The notes under the pieces: model-generated
The model's input: only the letters and a program-made list of their open reading frames with translations
Told to the model about the DNA's origin: nothing
Databases searched by the model: none
Program-made: the position numbers and the translations under genes
Shown here: positions 24,251 to 35,867 of the stretch, piece by piece
How the letters are laid out: each line of letters starts with the position of its first letter
Position numbering within the stretch: the first letter of the stretch is position 1
DNA from: Zeugodacus cucurbitae
Taxonomy: Eukaryota; Arthropoda; Insecta; Diptera; Tephritidae
DNA: 64,000 bases
Direction: 5' to 3'
Assembly (NCBI RefSeq): GCF_028554725.1
Contig: NC_071669.1
Location: 47,695,501 to 47,759,500, forward strand

Positions 24251-24595
24251 TGCTAAGATCGGGTTTAACCGAACAGTTTATACTCACGTAATTTATAGAT
24301 TTAATTTTATTAAAATAACATACCATTTTATTCATATATTTGGTATAAAGTCCAATAGACTAACGAAAATCATACTCAGTACTAGATTTCTGTGTACGCC
24401 ATTTTCTGCGCGTGAGTTCTTCAAAAATCGAGTCAGTCCAACTTTGCCCATCTATTATCTATCTAACACCAACCCTCTCATGGTGTTGGGTAACATTTGT
24501 ACCAATTTTCATTAAGATATCTCGATTTTTTCTTGCACGGCAGGCGGATCGACAGACTTCCACTTTTCAACTCGTCTATGTTCTGACCTAACTTA
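24251..24595 (-). mobile_element. HINE-like repeat, internally deleted copy
   Basis: In the minus orientation the 3' end is present (GCTAAGATCGGGTTTAACCG, then TTTATACTCACG, both mutated from consensus). The 5' portion lies close by (ATTTTCATTAAGATATCTCG, then CTTGCACGGCAGGCGG). The roughly 1 kb core between them is missing. The microsatellite is reduced. Confidence 0.65.
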
Positions 24596-24623
24596 ATAGA
24601 GACTTATTTGAAACTACTAGTAT

Positions 24624-24965
24624 AATAGCCTTTTTACACAGGAGCTAATTGATCAATTAACCGGCCTCTGCTTGATTAAAACGCTTATTAAGATCGTTTT
24701 ACCATACAAAATATAATCTACATTTAGTTTTAATTGAATTTTGAATAATCAAATTGAAAATAAAATGCAACTCTGCGACAAAGACGTACGATATCAGTTC
24801 TTTGTCTGCGATTGGCTGAAATTTTTAATAAAAAACTACGGTAGGTGTCACTGCTAAAAATATCAATCAGCTGATGAAACTTACCAACTTCTTAGAAAAA
24901 GCAAAAACAAAACTGTATAACACAGTGTAAAAGGTAAAAAAGGGTTTCTCAATCAAAATTTTGAT
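24624..24965 (-). mobile_element. MITE, copy 1 of a three-copy family
   Basis: The left part AATAGCCTTTTTACACAGG, then TTGATCAATTAACCGG, matches the reverse complement of the right end of the copy at 34672. The right part matches 44310 in reverse complement over the stretch with AAGAAGTTGGTAAGTTTCA, CAGCTGATT and CCAATCGCAGACAAAGAAC. The right inverted repeat is not visible. There is no coding capacity. Confidence 0.65.
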
Positions 24966-25784
24966 TTTGATTTTCTTCAAAAATCGAGTGAGGCATTTTT
25001 GGACTGTTGATACCGCGCTGAATAAATCGAGAGCTGGAAAATCTACAAAGGTTATACTCGAGTTTTATCCAACGCAACACCAAGGTTTTAGTTTACAAAA
25101 CTTCTTGGATGTTATCATTAAACTCGGACAGCTCATCATTCACTAATATTCAGCGATATTTATCTATCATCAACGGAATTTTTTTATCGAGTTACAGAAA
25201 AATCACTTCTGGCATCCGATAACATCATCATTTGAATGACTTTTATTTCAATACACTCTCAAACTGTCTACAAAGTTTAGATCTCCGCTAAGAAAGAGGT
25301 ACTTCCCTTCGTATTTTAAAGATTATTTGACTCAGATAATAATAGTTCATCTTGTTCGTAGTCATTTCGTACTCTGTTTCGAATAAATATGTATTCTGCA
25401 GAACCAGTATAGATGATTTATTTAACTATTTTCTTCCAACACATTTGAAAGTTATAGAATATTTGTTATGATACTAAATTAACACGTTTTGGCAGGCCTT
25501 GTAATTTTTTGATGACATTGAAGGCAGATTCAGGGTTAATAAAAAATTGGCAAATGCATATACCTTAACAGATCTGGCCCATAAATATTAACTATGATGG
25601 AGCATATCGGTGAAACCAGTTTATTGATGGTTGTCTTTTATCTTATGTAAGATCCATAGAACCTTGTATGTACTTCTCAATAGACTCGCATTATAGAATA
25701 TCTTGTGAGTTTGAGAAATTCAGATTTGTTTCTATAATATGATTTTATCCAACCATCATCATAAACAAGTTTGCACTACAACCG
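24966..25784. other. AT-rich DNA, nothing recognised
   Basis: No coding, repeat or signal sequence recognised. Confidence 0.45.
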
Positions 25785-26440
25785 GGAGACGGTTTTGGTC
25801 ACGTCAATAAGCCTTCGCCAGTCGTATTTGATTGCGTTCGACGGTGTCAGTTTGAGATTTCAAGTTTCACAAGGTCTCCCTCCACTCGAACTTTTCACAT
25901 GAGTTTAGGCCGTCATCTTCTTCAAATCATACATATTTTTCGCTGGAGTATTTTCTACCATTCGGGCGATAAGCCAGTGTAACCGCTGTATATTTATGCG
26001 ACGCACCATTTACATATCGATGAAGAGCTCATACACCTTGCCATTCCATCGAATCTGTTGTCAGCTTAGCCCACGCGGCGGGGGCCCAAAATCCTTTGGA
26101 GAATTTTGATCTCGAACTCTCCTAATGCTCATCGTTGTTCGTCATTGTCCACGCTCCCGAACCATCCATCAGGACGGGCATGATGAGTGACTTATAGAGC
26201 GTTACATTGGTTTTGCGAGAGAGGGCTTTACTTTTCGATTGCTTACTGAGGCCCTGATAGGATCTGTTGACAAGAGTGCTCTCCGGTTGTTTTCATAGCT
26301 GATATCATTGTTGGTGTTTATGCTGGATCCTGGATAGATGAGGTGTTTCACTAATTCGAAGTTATAAATGTCTGTTGACTATCATTGTTCGCGGGCTCTA
26401 TATCGCTGATATCCGTCAGCATAGGCCAAAATCTGGTGAT
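25785..26440 (-). pseudogene. RTE-like LINE C-terminal relic, divergent
   Basis: Minus-strand translation in several frames gives GAWTMTNNDE, then ALGEFEIKILQRILGP, then INIQRLHWLIARMVENTPA. These align with GAEAWTM, FERKVLRKIYGPL and IKKQRLRWLGHVVRMDESAPA of the better preserved element at 28782. No frame stays open and the reverse transcriptase core is missing. The divergence suggests an older, different family than the other two RTE-like pieces. Confidence 0.65.
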
Positions 26441-28781
26441 ACTTAAATAAGATAGAAAGATCCAAATATATATGACTGTAATAATTTATTGATTGGTTGA
26501 ACGACTAGTCACTTAGCGTAGTTCATTATTAGATTTTTAATCGGGTTTTTTTATATATTCTTCTTTTTTCTCCAATTCCCCTTCTTTTGTTAATTTATCC
26601 GTTCCATAATTTCTTAAAATCTGCCCAAAAATCCGATTAAATCTTTAATGTCCTCAATGCCAGTCTATCACACACTATAACTGTCTAACGACTCACCCAG
26701 CGGATACGGAAATTGTACGACAAGCAACACAAGCGGCCAAAGCCACTGACGACCATCCAACCAATGGCGTCATATAATGGTGATTTAATACCTCTGTTGT
26801 GTGCTCACACACTCCGCACTCACTTGCCTTGCTTTGGTGTGTTGCGCCTGTGATCGTTTATGTTTACAAGCCCGCTGCTGGTATGCCAAAATCGTTTACG
26901 GCCGAGGCCAGGCCGTCGTGCATTATCCGTTTCGCATTTGTCGAAATATTTCATTCTCTCTTTTTTGTGATTTTTTTTTTTTTTGAATTTTCGGTGAATT
27001 TGTGCTATCAATATATGTTCCCTACAACACTCACGTGTGTGCTTCTTCGTTTTTTGTTTCGCTTTTCTTTTTGCCGCTTTCACTGCGTGTTATCTTAATG
27101 TGGTCCTAATATTTTGTCATGCTTTACCGACTCATCACAGCCACCTTCCAGTCGGATAATAGTCCATGAACGGGCATGTGAGGCCTCACTTAGCGCCATT
27201 TGCGTCAATTTCAGCGCCCTTCCGCTGTGCTGGGTGTTGCTCTGCTTGAAGTACTATATAGCGAGTGTATATGTATGGGTGTGTGATGTTACGCCATTTT
27301 GTCTCTGCTGTTTGTGCTATTCAATTCAATGAGGCTAATGTCCGCTGCCTCTACTGTGTTGAGTGCCATTAAGTTTAGTTGTCACTTAGCCTTTTTGTCA
27401 TTGTTGCCTGTCATTGTGTAGTCACTGCAGTCATTGTTGTTGCTACTAGTGTTGTTGTGATTGTTGCTGTTGCTGTTAGCCAGTCATACGAGGCACTTCT
27501 GCACCCTTTTTGCACACAGTACTCGCACTTTAATGCTGCCATTATCCCTGGCAGTCAGCGTGTCTTAAGCGCCTATAACTATACTATGACTTTCAGCGAC
27601 GGCTACAAGAGCTGCAACAAAAAAAAAAAATGAAATATTTTCACCAACTAAAGTAAACAAAAGTGGCCGAGAAGTGTATGATGGTAGGACGGTGAAGCAA
27701 AAGATTAGTAAAATACGAGTCGTGCAACAAATACAGCCACAGACATATATATAGGGCAGCTAGTTATATGGCATCGTAGATGATATGTGTGTGCTAACTG
27801 ACTATCGCCTACAGCTCAAGCGGCGACTAAAGTCGAAGTGGACAACTTAAAGGAAGCGACACTGCAATCGTATATATATATAAATATATACCTATATATA
27901 TGTGTGTGCGTGTGTGTAAGTACACTCAACAAAGTGATGGCCATATCAGCAATAAATGTAGACGACAAAACAATAATTGCAACACTGTTGGTAATGGCTT
28001 TGGCGTTGGCGACGTGCGATGGTGTTGGCGTTGTTGTTGTTGTTATTGCCAGTGAACGCGCAAAAGCAACAGGAAGCAACACTGTAGGCGACGGCGACTA
28101 CAATAAAAGCAGTGACAACAAAAACAACAACAACAATAAAACAAAAGCAACAACAGCAATAAAACCGTAACAACAACATTAAAGCAATAAAACAACAACA
28201 ATAACGTTGGGCTCGCTGTGTCACACAACGGAAACTCTTATCTTCGTTTTATCGATCGTGTCAAGTCTAACAGTACATTTCCGTCACCGTTTATGGGCGA
28301 TGGGCGATAGGCTGTGTGCGGGTGTACATACGTTGGTCCTCTGTCGTTGGTGTGTGTCTTGGCGGCGGCAATATTGGTTGAATGTTGCGTTTTGGATTGA
28401 TTGAAGAAATTAACACAGCTTAAGTGCTTAAAGTGTTGTTGTTGTTGTCTGCGACATTTGTTGCCTATTGTGTGCTAGTGGAGGAGTGGAGAGGCAGAGG
28501 TGGGTTATGCTTGAGCAGAATGAAATCGGAAGACAATTCGAATGCCAACGAAATGTAATGTAGCGAAATGGTATGAAATGAGAACTTAAATGAAGTGGGC
28601 TGAAACGAAGCGATATTTGAGGTCATATGCACGAAATTTGCATTTAGGGGTTCTAAGGGAATCTAGTGAAACTGTTATCACATAGGCGTGGTCGTAAAAA
28701 GGGTCTGTCACTGAGACGAATTCCTTAGCAATAGCGTATACAATGTTATATATAGAGATAGAAAGTGTCTTCAAACTCACG
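26441..28781. other. Non-coding, microsatellite-rich, GC-richer stretch
   Basis: T-rich runs lie at 26970-26985, TTG-type triplets at 27433-27475 and a dense CAA repeat at about 28108-28200. TA/TG alternation lies at 27870-27915. Long frames on both strands encode Asn/Thr- or Val/Cys-rich low-complexity strings, the shadow of the triplet repeats. No splice or promoter pair was accepted. Confidence 0.4.
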
Positions 28782-30870
28782 TCTTCTTCTTCTTGACTGG
28801 CGTAGACACCGCTTACGCGGTTATAGCCGAGTCCAAAACAGCGCGCCACGTATCCCTCCTTCTGGCAGTTTGGCGCCAATTGGTTATTCCAAGCGAAGCC
28901 AGGTCCCTCTCCACCTGGTCCTTCCATCGGAGTGGAGGTCTCCCTCTTCCTCTGCTTCCACCAGCGGGTACTGCATCGAATACTTTCAGAGCTGGAGCAC
29001 TTTCATCCATTCGAACAACATGTCCTAGCCAGCGTAGCCGCTGTTTTTTTATTCGCTGGACTATGTCTATGTCGTCGAATAACACATACAGCTCATCGTT
29101 CCATCGTCTGCGGTATTCGCCGTTGCCAATTCTTAAGGGACCATAAATCTTCCGCAAAACCTTTCTCTCGAAAACTCCTAGTGCCGTCTCATCGGATGTT
29201 GACATCGTCCACGCTTCTGCACCATAAAGTAGGACGGGAATGATGAGGGACTTGTAGAGTTTGATTTTTGTTCGTCGAGAGAGGACTTTACTTTTCAATT
29301 GCCTACTTAGTCCATAGTAACACCTGTTGGCAAGAGTGATTCTGCGTTGGATTTCCAGGCTGACATTGTTATTGCTATTAATGCTGGTTCCCAGGTAGAC
29401 GAAATTATCAACAACTTCAAAGTTATGACTGTCAACAGTGACGTGGGAGCCAAGACGCGAATGCGCTGACTGTTTGTTTGATGACAGGAGATATTTCGTC
29501 TTGTCCTCGTTCACCACCAGACCCATACGCTTCGCTTCCTTATCCAGTCTGGAAAAAGCAGAACGGCGCGGGTGTTGTTTCCAATGATATCGATATCATC
29601 GGCGTACGCCAGTAGCTGTACACTCTTGTAGAAGATTGTACCTTCTCTATTTAGTTCTGCAGCTCTTATAATTTTTTCCAGCATCAGGTTAAAGAAGTCG
29701 CACGATAGTGAGTCACCTTGTCTGAAACCTCGTCTGGTATCGAACTGCTCGGAGAGGTCCTTCCCGATCCTGACGGAGCTTTTTGTGTTGCTCAATGTCA
29801 GCTTACACAGCCGTATTAGTTTTGCGGGGATACCAAATTCAGACATCGCGGCATAAAGGCAACTCCTTTTCGTGCTGTCGAAAGCAGCTTGTCGACTTTA
29901 AAGGTGTGTGTCGATCCTATTTTCACGGGTCTTCTCCAAAACTTGGCGCATGGTGAATATCTGGTCTGTTGTTGATTTTCCAGGTCGAAAGCCACACTGA
30001 TAAGGTCCAATCAGTTTGTTGACGGTGGGCTGTAGTCTTTCACACAATACGCTCGACAGAACCTTATACGCGATATTGAGGAGGCTAACGGTAATTGGCG
30101 CAGATTGTGGGATCTCCCTTTTTATGGATTGGGCAGAGCACACTGAGATTCCAATCGTCAGGCATGCTTTCTTCCGACCATATTCTGCAAAGAAGCTGAT
30201 ACAAGCACCTTATCAGCTCTTCGCCGCCGTATTTGAATAGCTCGGCCGGTAATCCATCGGCCCCCGCCGCCTTATTGTCCTTCAAGCGGGTAATTGCTAT
30301 TCGAATTTCTTCACGGTCGGGCAATGGAACGTCTGCTCCATCGTCGTCGATTGGGGAATCGGATTCGTCATCTCCTGTTGCTGTACTTTCACTGCCATTC
30401 AGCAGGCTGGAGAATTGTTCCCTCCACAAACTCAGTATACTCTGGTCATCACTAATTAGATCAACTCTGGGGGTCCTACAGGAGTGTGCTCCGGTCTTGA
30501 AACCTTCAGTTAGTCGCCGGATTTTTTCGTAAAATTTTCGAGCATTACCCTGTCGGCCAGCTTGTCAAGCTCTTCATACTCACGCATTTCGGCCTCTTTC
30601 TTTTTTTGTCTGCAAATGCGTCTCGCTTCCCTCTTCATCTCTCGGTAACGTTTGCAGTGGCTGAGGCTGTTTTTTCTTTTTCATTGGGGGGTGTTTTTAT
30701 GTGGTGGGTGCCAAACCCTACGCACAACCGCATAGGCGGGTTTCGCCTTCTCACTTTAGCTCGCCTCCAAACGGATGTCTGTTGGCTACCCAGAGGATAC
30801 TTGGTCTAAGACCGGAAGTCGTGAGCTGCTTGAGCCACATGTAAAAGAATCGTTCCTGGCCACTCCCAAT
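28782..30870 (-). mobile_element. RTE-like non-LTR retrotransposon, endonuclease region missing
   Basis: On the minus strand the 3' end is a short GAA repeat (TCTTCTTCTTCTT on the plus strand at 28782-28794), a tail type known in RTE elements. The reverse transcriptase runs leftward from about 30440. The far right part (about 30690-30870) is non-coding, GC-balanced DNA ending in a phrase that reads like an element 5' leader. It joins the linker just before the reverse transcriptase near 30600-30690. The endonuclease domain expected in between is absent, implying an internal deletion. The right boundary is approximate. Confidence 0.8.
28813..30600 (-). pseudogene. RTE-like reverse transcriptase pseudogene
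   Basis: Domains in order on the minus strand: the finger motif NKAAGADGLPAELFK and CPIHKKGDPTICANYR (about 30290-30085), then SLLNIAYKVLSSVL and QCGFRPGKSTTDQIF (about 30080-29955), then AAFDS, then the RGFRQGDSLSCDFFNLML block, then the catalytic LLAYADDIDIIG (YADD codons 29595-29606). After these come [12 protein letters not shown] and the C-terminal block LLYGAEAWTM, RLRWLGHVVRMDES and GRPPLRWKDQVERDL (to 28813). At least three frameshifts break it: near 30100, near 29900 where the first catalytic Asp segment before AAFDS is scrambled, and near 29535. The 237-residue C-terminal frame (29526-28813) is intact. Clade assignment to RTE is from general resemblance. Confidence 0.85.
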
Positions 30871-31082
30871 TGAATGACAGTCAGAAACTTTCCTCACTTA
30901 CGAGAACTTCTACATATGACTCCATCCTCCAAACTCACGTACTACGATTAAAAAAAGTGTTCTCAACAAATAATAGCAGCTTCTATAAATAAAAGCTCAG
31001 AGGATTTGGAGTAGAAATATTGATGTAGCAAGAGTTATATGACTTAACTGTCCACCAAATACGTTTTTATAAACTATAAAAA

Positions 31083-31515
31083 CTTAATTTCACTCACCAA
31101 TCTAATAATCTATAAATAACATACAATTTGACTCACATGTTCGGCATTAAGTCCATTGCAAATAGAGAAAATCATTTTTTAATATATAGTAAATTGAAGC
31201 TTGGGTAATTCCTGAACCCTTTTCAGCCATTTTCACTACCGAGCTATGAAGAAATTATACGTTTACTTAATTTTGTTTTTATATCTCACTTATTAACATA
31301 CAAACATACGGTACAAAGTCCACCGAAAGTTTGAAAAGCCATACATCAGCTATATGGGGGCTAGAGGAAGTATTGACTTTATTTTTCCTATTTTCGGCAC
31401 AGAGAAAAAAAAACATCCCCTCTGTATTTCTATAGAATATCTGAGAGATGTGCCTATACCTGAGGCCTTGAAAATGTATAGTCCGACTCCGACAATTATT
31501 AAATGAGTGATGTCA
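31083..31515 (-). mobile_element. HINE-like repeat, two partial 3' parts in tandem
   Basis: The phrase around ACATACAATTTGACTCACATG then TTAAGTCCA (31110-31160) is the 3' portion of the family in reverse. A second 3' portion begins near 31290 (AACATACAAACATACGG, then ACAAAGTCCACCGAAAG) and runs on through TTCGGCACAGAG to about 31510. Two similar 3' parts in a row indicate a nested or duplicated insertion. Neither hairpin is intact. Confidence 0.55.
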
Positions 31516-32007
31516 CACTTCTACGTGAAATGATAACCCATCTCATAGACCGGCAGTGCTCTTAGTGAAATTCTACTTAACCTACGATATAAATTCGGTG
31601 TTGAAATTTCGCATCGGCTGATATGATTTTGATTAACCATAGAAGAAAGCTCAGAGGAAGTTTACAAAGTGTATCGAAGATATTTTACGAGTAGCAGAAA
31701 GGAAGCTTTGAAATCAAACTTTTTCGTTAACGTACTTCCTTATACATATAAGTCAATACAAACGATTGGACGATCATCTAAGCTTATGCGCCAAATATTA
31801 CATATATATGAATTGGATTCGAAGTATTTCCAAAAAAAAAAAACATTATTTGCCAACCAATTAGTTCATATTTACAAAAATTTGCCTCATTAAAGATTAT
31901 ATTCTGCTGTATATAATGAAGTCCAGGTATCTCTCAAATCATATCTAATGCGCTTATTTCAAGGAAAAGATAAATTTTTAGTCCCTCATTCTGAGGTATC
32001 TGTTTAT
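31516..32007. other. AT-rich DNA, nothing recognised
   Basis: The frame at 31669-31893 is AT-driven with no domain. It lies between two oppositely oriented copies of the same repeat. Confidence 0.4.
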
Positions 32008-32560
32008 CTATATACATCAAAATGATCAGAATGAAGGGATAGTTGAAATCCGGTTGTCTGTCAGTCCGTTCGTCTGTCCGTTGGGTTGAAAATTACTAAA
32101 AGTGATTTAACTCACTAACATATAACTCAATTTTGAATTCCTCTGATTCCTTCACATTATAATATATGTATACATAAGGAACCGATGAAGACAGCGGAAT
32201 AAAACTTTAATCAAGTACTGCATATCATCTGTGGCTTCACTTGTGGAATAATTGTCGAAATCGGACTATAACTTTTCAAGGCCCCAAATCTCGAACATGA
32301 AGAACTCAGTGCCTAAAGGTAATTTTTATTATTTTCTTCTAATAGTGTGTCCCTGTCCCAAAAATTATTAAAATCGGGTCACAACTTTTCTCAGCTCCAG
32401 TATACTTAATTATAGCTATTTCAAAAATACCCCAGCCTATATATATATGATGGGTTTCGTTATTCTATTAGACTTTATGCCGAATATTTGGGTCATGGTG
32501 TGTTATCTTAATAAAACTATATGAATAAATAGCGGTTGCAGTCGAATTTTCCCTTCTTGT
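32008..32560 (+). mobile_element. HINE-like repeat, internally deleted copy D
   Basis: It begins in the block before the microsatellite (ATGATCAGAATGAAGGG), keeps a reduced GTCTGTC/GTCC repeat, then jumps to TTGGGTTGAAAATTACTAA. It jumps again to a 3' section with CTAATAGTGTGTCCCTGTCC and ends with a mutated terminal hairpin (CGGTTGCAGTCGAA) near 32540. Two internal deletions remove most GC boxes. It faces the opposite way from the partial copies at 31083. Confidence 0.7.
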
Positions 32561-34671
32561 CATTTTTACAAATTGTTTCAACTGGAAATGTTTGAATATG
32601 TTAAATGTATATAATATATGTATATAATTGAATATGGATTTGGCTATAATTGGATGTTGAAATCGTAATACCGATATCTACTGGTTCTTCCGTAGAAATA
32701 CTTGACTGTTTTATGCTTAGATATTAGGGCAAATATTTGTCTAATAAAATAATTAATTCTTCAGTTCTTCGGTGTATCGATACTCACTCTAGAACCTCTA
32801 CTATTCCGTAACAGTAACATAACTGTTCCGCTTTTAATGATATTGTTGACAAAGTACAAAGGAAGCCATTTACTTATTTTAAAATAACAGTAAAATTTAA
32901 ATAAGTAAGGTGCAGTAAAGCGCTGCCTCTGCCAACCAGTTAAAAGCGAGTATAAATTTTCAGACACAAACAACAAATGAGGAGAGTAATTGATGTACTA
33001 GCGTAATTTCCAAGCACAACTTAATCGGAGTAAATAAATAATATGTAATTGCTGGTGTTCCGCACAAATAAAATGACTGTGTTCTACACGAAGCCGTAAA
33101 GCAAAGAAGAAAGAACCAAACAAGGGAGGTTCATTATTTCGTTGACTCCAGCTAACGAGCAGCAGGTGGGGCTGACGCCAGGTGCCACAATGCAGCAATA
33201 AACCTGCCAAAATATTTGTACACAATTCGCCAACAACAAAAACAAACATACAACAACAACACAGGCCAACAAAGGATTTGCTTGAATTCGGTTGAAGGTG
33301 GTGGCGTCTCGAGTTCCGCGCGGCTTAAAGGGGTCTCGCAGAGTCAACTGGTGTCTGACGGTGTGGTCGCTGTGTGATTATGGCCGTGTTGCGCGAATTT
33401 GCATAACGTCAAACGTAACGGAAGTAGGTGTTAAATACGCTGAACGCTTCGCTTTCAAATGCCAACAAAAACAAAAACACCAAAAAAAAACTGAAATTCA
33501 TGCAGCGCGCAACAACAATAAAAACAGTAGAAAGCAAATATGAATGGGCAAATAAATAAAAGCAAGTGCTTTTGCCACGACGAACGGGCATGAGTAAGCA
33601 AAATGCCGAGGACAATGGCGATATGCCACTAAATTAGAGCGTAGTAGCATTCGCGATACTTAACGGTATTGCAGGCTGTTGTTTATACTTACCCACATGT
33701 GTAAATGTATGTGTGTGTGTTTGCAGCTGATTACTGCTTGTATCATATTCGCAAATTGGCAGATAAACCGGTTGTCGGTTGCGCCACCACTGGGTGGACG
33801 GACAGTTTACCCGAAAATAGTGTCAAAAATCGTAAAATGAGGGCAACATTAAAATTACTCTGATTTTATTGCCAGTACATTGTACACTCTCACATTCGAA
33901 CATATATAATTCAGTGTGTCGCAAGGCAACCGTTACGATTCACATGCCAGTCGAGGCACACGAGTGGCAACACGAAAAGCGGGCAACAAGCTGACAACCG
34001 AAAATTACCAAAAATTTTAATATTTTTGCCTTTCTTATGTTAATCGCCGTGGCGTGAATGTGGTCTCCTCCTCGAATTCATATTTAGCTGGTATTTAGCT
34101 TGTGACGCTGGTGAAGGGTTGCCACACTATTCACATGCCTCATACCATGGCGCTTGCAGCAAGCAAAAGCGAAAATTGCACGTCACTCAGTCATCAATTC
34201 ACTGCAAGGCTGCTTACATACTTACATGCAAGCAGCCATCAATTCTAGTCCTTTGAAGGCGTTAAGTCCTCGCCGAAGCACTCTAGTTGGTGCCACGAGG
34301 GGGCAATCGTTCGTTTATTTGTTCGTTGCCGGCACTTCCTATGCATATTTAAACGATATGCAATATGCCAAAAATCATAACGTTTCATTTGTACAGTGAT
34401 GGTCATATAAATAGAAATGCATATTATAAATACCGTCTTTTTTAAGTCAACATGCGCCTACAGTAATTTCACATTTCAGCCGTTCGCTATAGTAAAACTT
34501 ACCAAAAGTTTGCAAAAGAAAACTATACTCCAAATCGAATTCAAATAGCTACATTTAGTCTTGCTTTTATGTGCATGTAAACTTTTTACTAGACTTACGA
34601 ATGTTAATTATTTTATTGTTATTTTTTTAGTTTTTTTTTTTCAAGTCAGATATACATGGATAGTTACGTCT
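32561..34671. other. Non-coding, GC-richer in the middle
   Basis: The section 33050-34350 is richer in GC, with CAA runs at 33235-33265 and AACAAAAACAAAAAC near 33465. A strong-looking minus-strand donor (GTAAGTAT at 33692-33685) has no partner acceptor seen. No gene recognised. Confidence 0.4.
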
Positions 34672-35010
34672 AATAGCCGTTTCGCACAGCCAAATAAATT
34701 TAATACATTAAGATTATAATTGAGTAACCAGTTTTTTTCTTTTCACACTGCCGGCTACTTAACGATCAGCTGTTCTACATTTTTGTTTCTATAAGAATCA
34801 GCTGATTGCTATTTTATGAATAACCACAACCAAATTTATAGCGTGAACAATAATCCGCAGAGTTGCATACCAGTTTCAACACGATTTATTTTCGGTTAAA
34901 AACTTAGAAAAATAAGATTTTTATTTTGTATGGTAAATCGATACAAATCAGTACTTTAATTGAGTAAAGACCGGTTAATTGATCCATTACGTCCTGCTCG
35001 GAAAGGCTTT
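34672..35010 (+). mobile_element. MITE, copy 2, both ends present, about 340 bp
   Basis: The left end AATAGCCGTTTCGCACAGC and the reverse complement of the right end (TTAAAGCCTTTCCGAGCAGG) are imperfect inverted repeats. Inside are CGATCAGCTGTT and ATCAGCTGATT palindromic words shared with 44310, and TTAATTGATCCATTA near the right end. The flanking TAATAG and TTTAATAG might be remains of a target duplication, but the length is unclear. No coding capacity. This is the best reference copy of the family. Confidence 0.65.
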
Positions 35011-35164
35011 AATAGTATCGATTGCGCTATAAAAAAATATGTTGATATTTTAAATTAAATTTCCGAAAATTGTTTTCTTTACTCACCTAACTTTTCTAGC
35101 CAATAGACCCGACCTTTCGCCTTATCGAACTTTATATGTTCTCTTTTAAATATATTCAGATTTT

Positions 35165-35867
35165 CAATAGATACCTAGATAATGAATAAACTCAAAAACT
35201 ACTGTGCCGATTTCAAAAATTCTTTCACCATTGGAAAGCTACATTCACCCTGAGTAACATAGGCTATTTTTATTTTATTCTTGCAAGTCACTCTCTACGC
35301 ATCGCAATCGCATGCCAGAGAGTCGAGGAACGAACGTTAGCAGCTGCTTGCTGAACAAAATTTCAAAACCTCCCAAGTAGAATACGGAGCGTATGCAGCG
35401 GCTTGAAGAACAAAATATTAGTAATATACAAGCTGGCACTAGGGCGTCGAACTCTGATCGTTCCCAATGACTTCATAATCAGAGAGAAAGACAACGGACA
35501 CAAAAGACTAGAGGTCGTAATAAAGTTTTAACTAATTGGAAATAAAATATATTTTCATGTTCGATTTTTCTCTTTTTACTTTTTTAAAATGAACCCACGC
35601 AAGAATCTTGAATGTACATACATATGTATGAGAGAGTGTGTATAAGTGTGAAAAAACTTATAACTTTTAAATGTTTGTTTAAGCCTGTGTATTTATGCTC
35701 AGTGGACTGTATGTGTTATTACATTTTTCTTATTTAATATTCTTAATATGTAGAGTAATAAAAAACTAAATATATACGCACATGTTCATTTTTGAACATT
35801 CTCCCGGGCGACAAAAGTGACTCCAGTTCTTTTTTGAACACTGTGCGAAGCCGGAGTGGTCTGCTAG
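35165..35867 (+). mobile_element. Helitron-like non-autonomous element, 3' end at CTAG
   Basis: The 3' end reads GCGAAGCCGGAGTGGTCTGC then CTAG (ending 35867) followed by T. That fits a Helitron terminus (CTRR with T after it). The left part holds AACTCAAAAACTACTGTGCC and CACCCTGAGTAACATAGG, a phrase common in small insect Helitron-type repeats by recall. The left boundary is a guess and the terminal hairpin is weak. Confidence 0.4.

Noticed and set aside
27816..28224. Asn/Thr- and Val/Cys-rich frames as proteins.
   Set aside because: Mirror-image products of CAA/TTG repeats on the two strands.
33685..33693. Good minus-strand donor (GTAAGTAT).
   Set aside because: No partner acceptor and a low-complexity TG stretch on its exon side.
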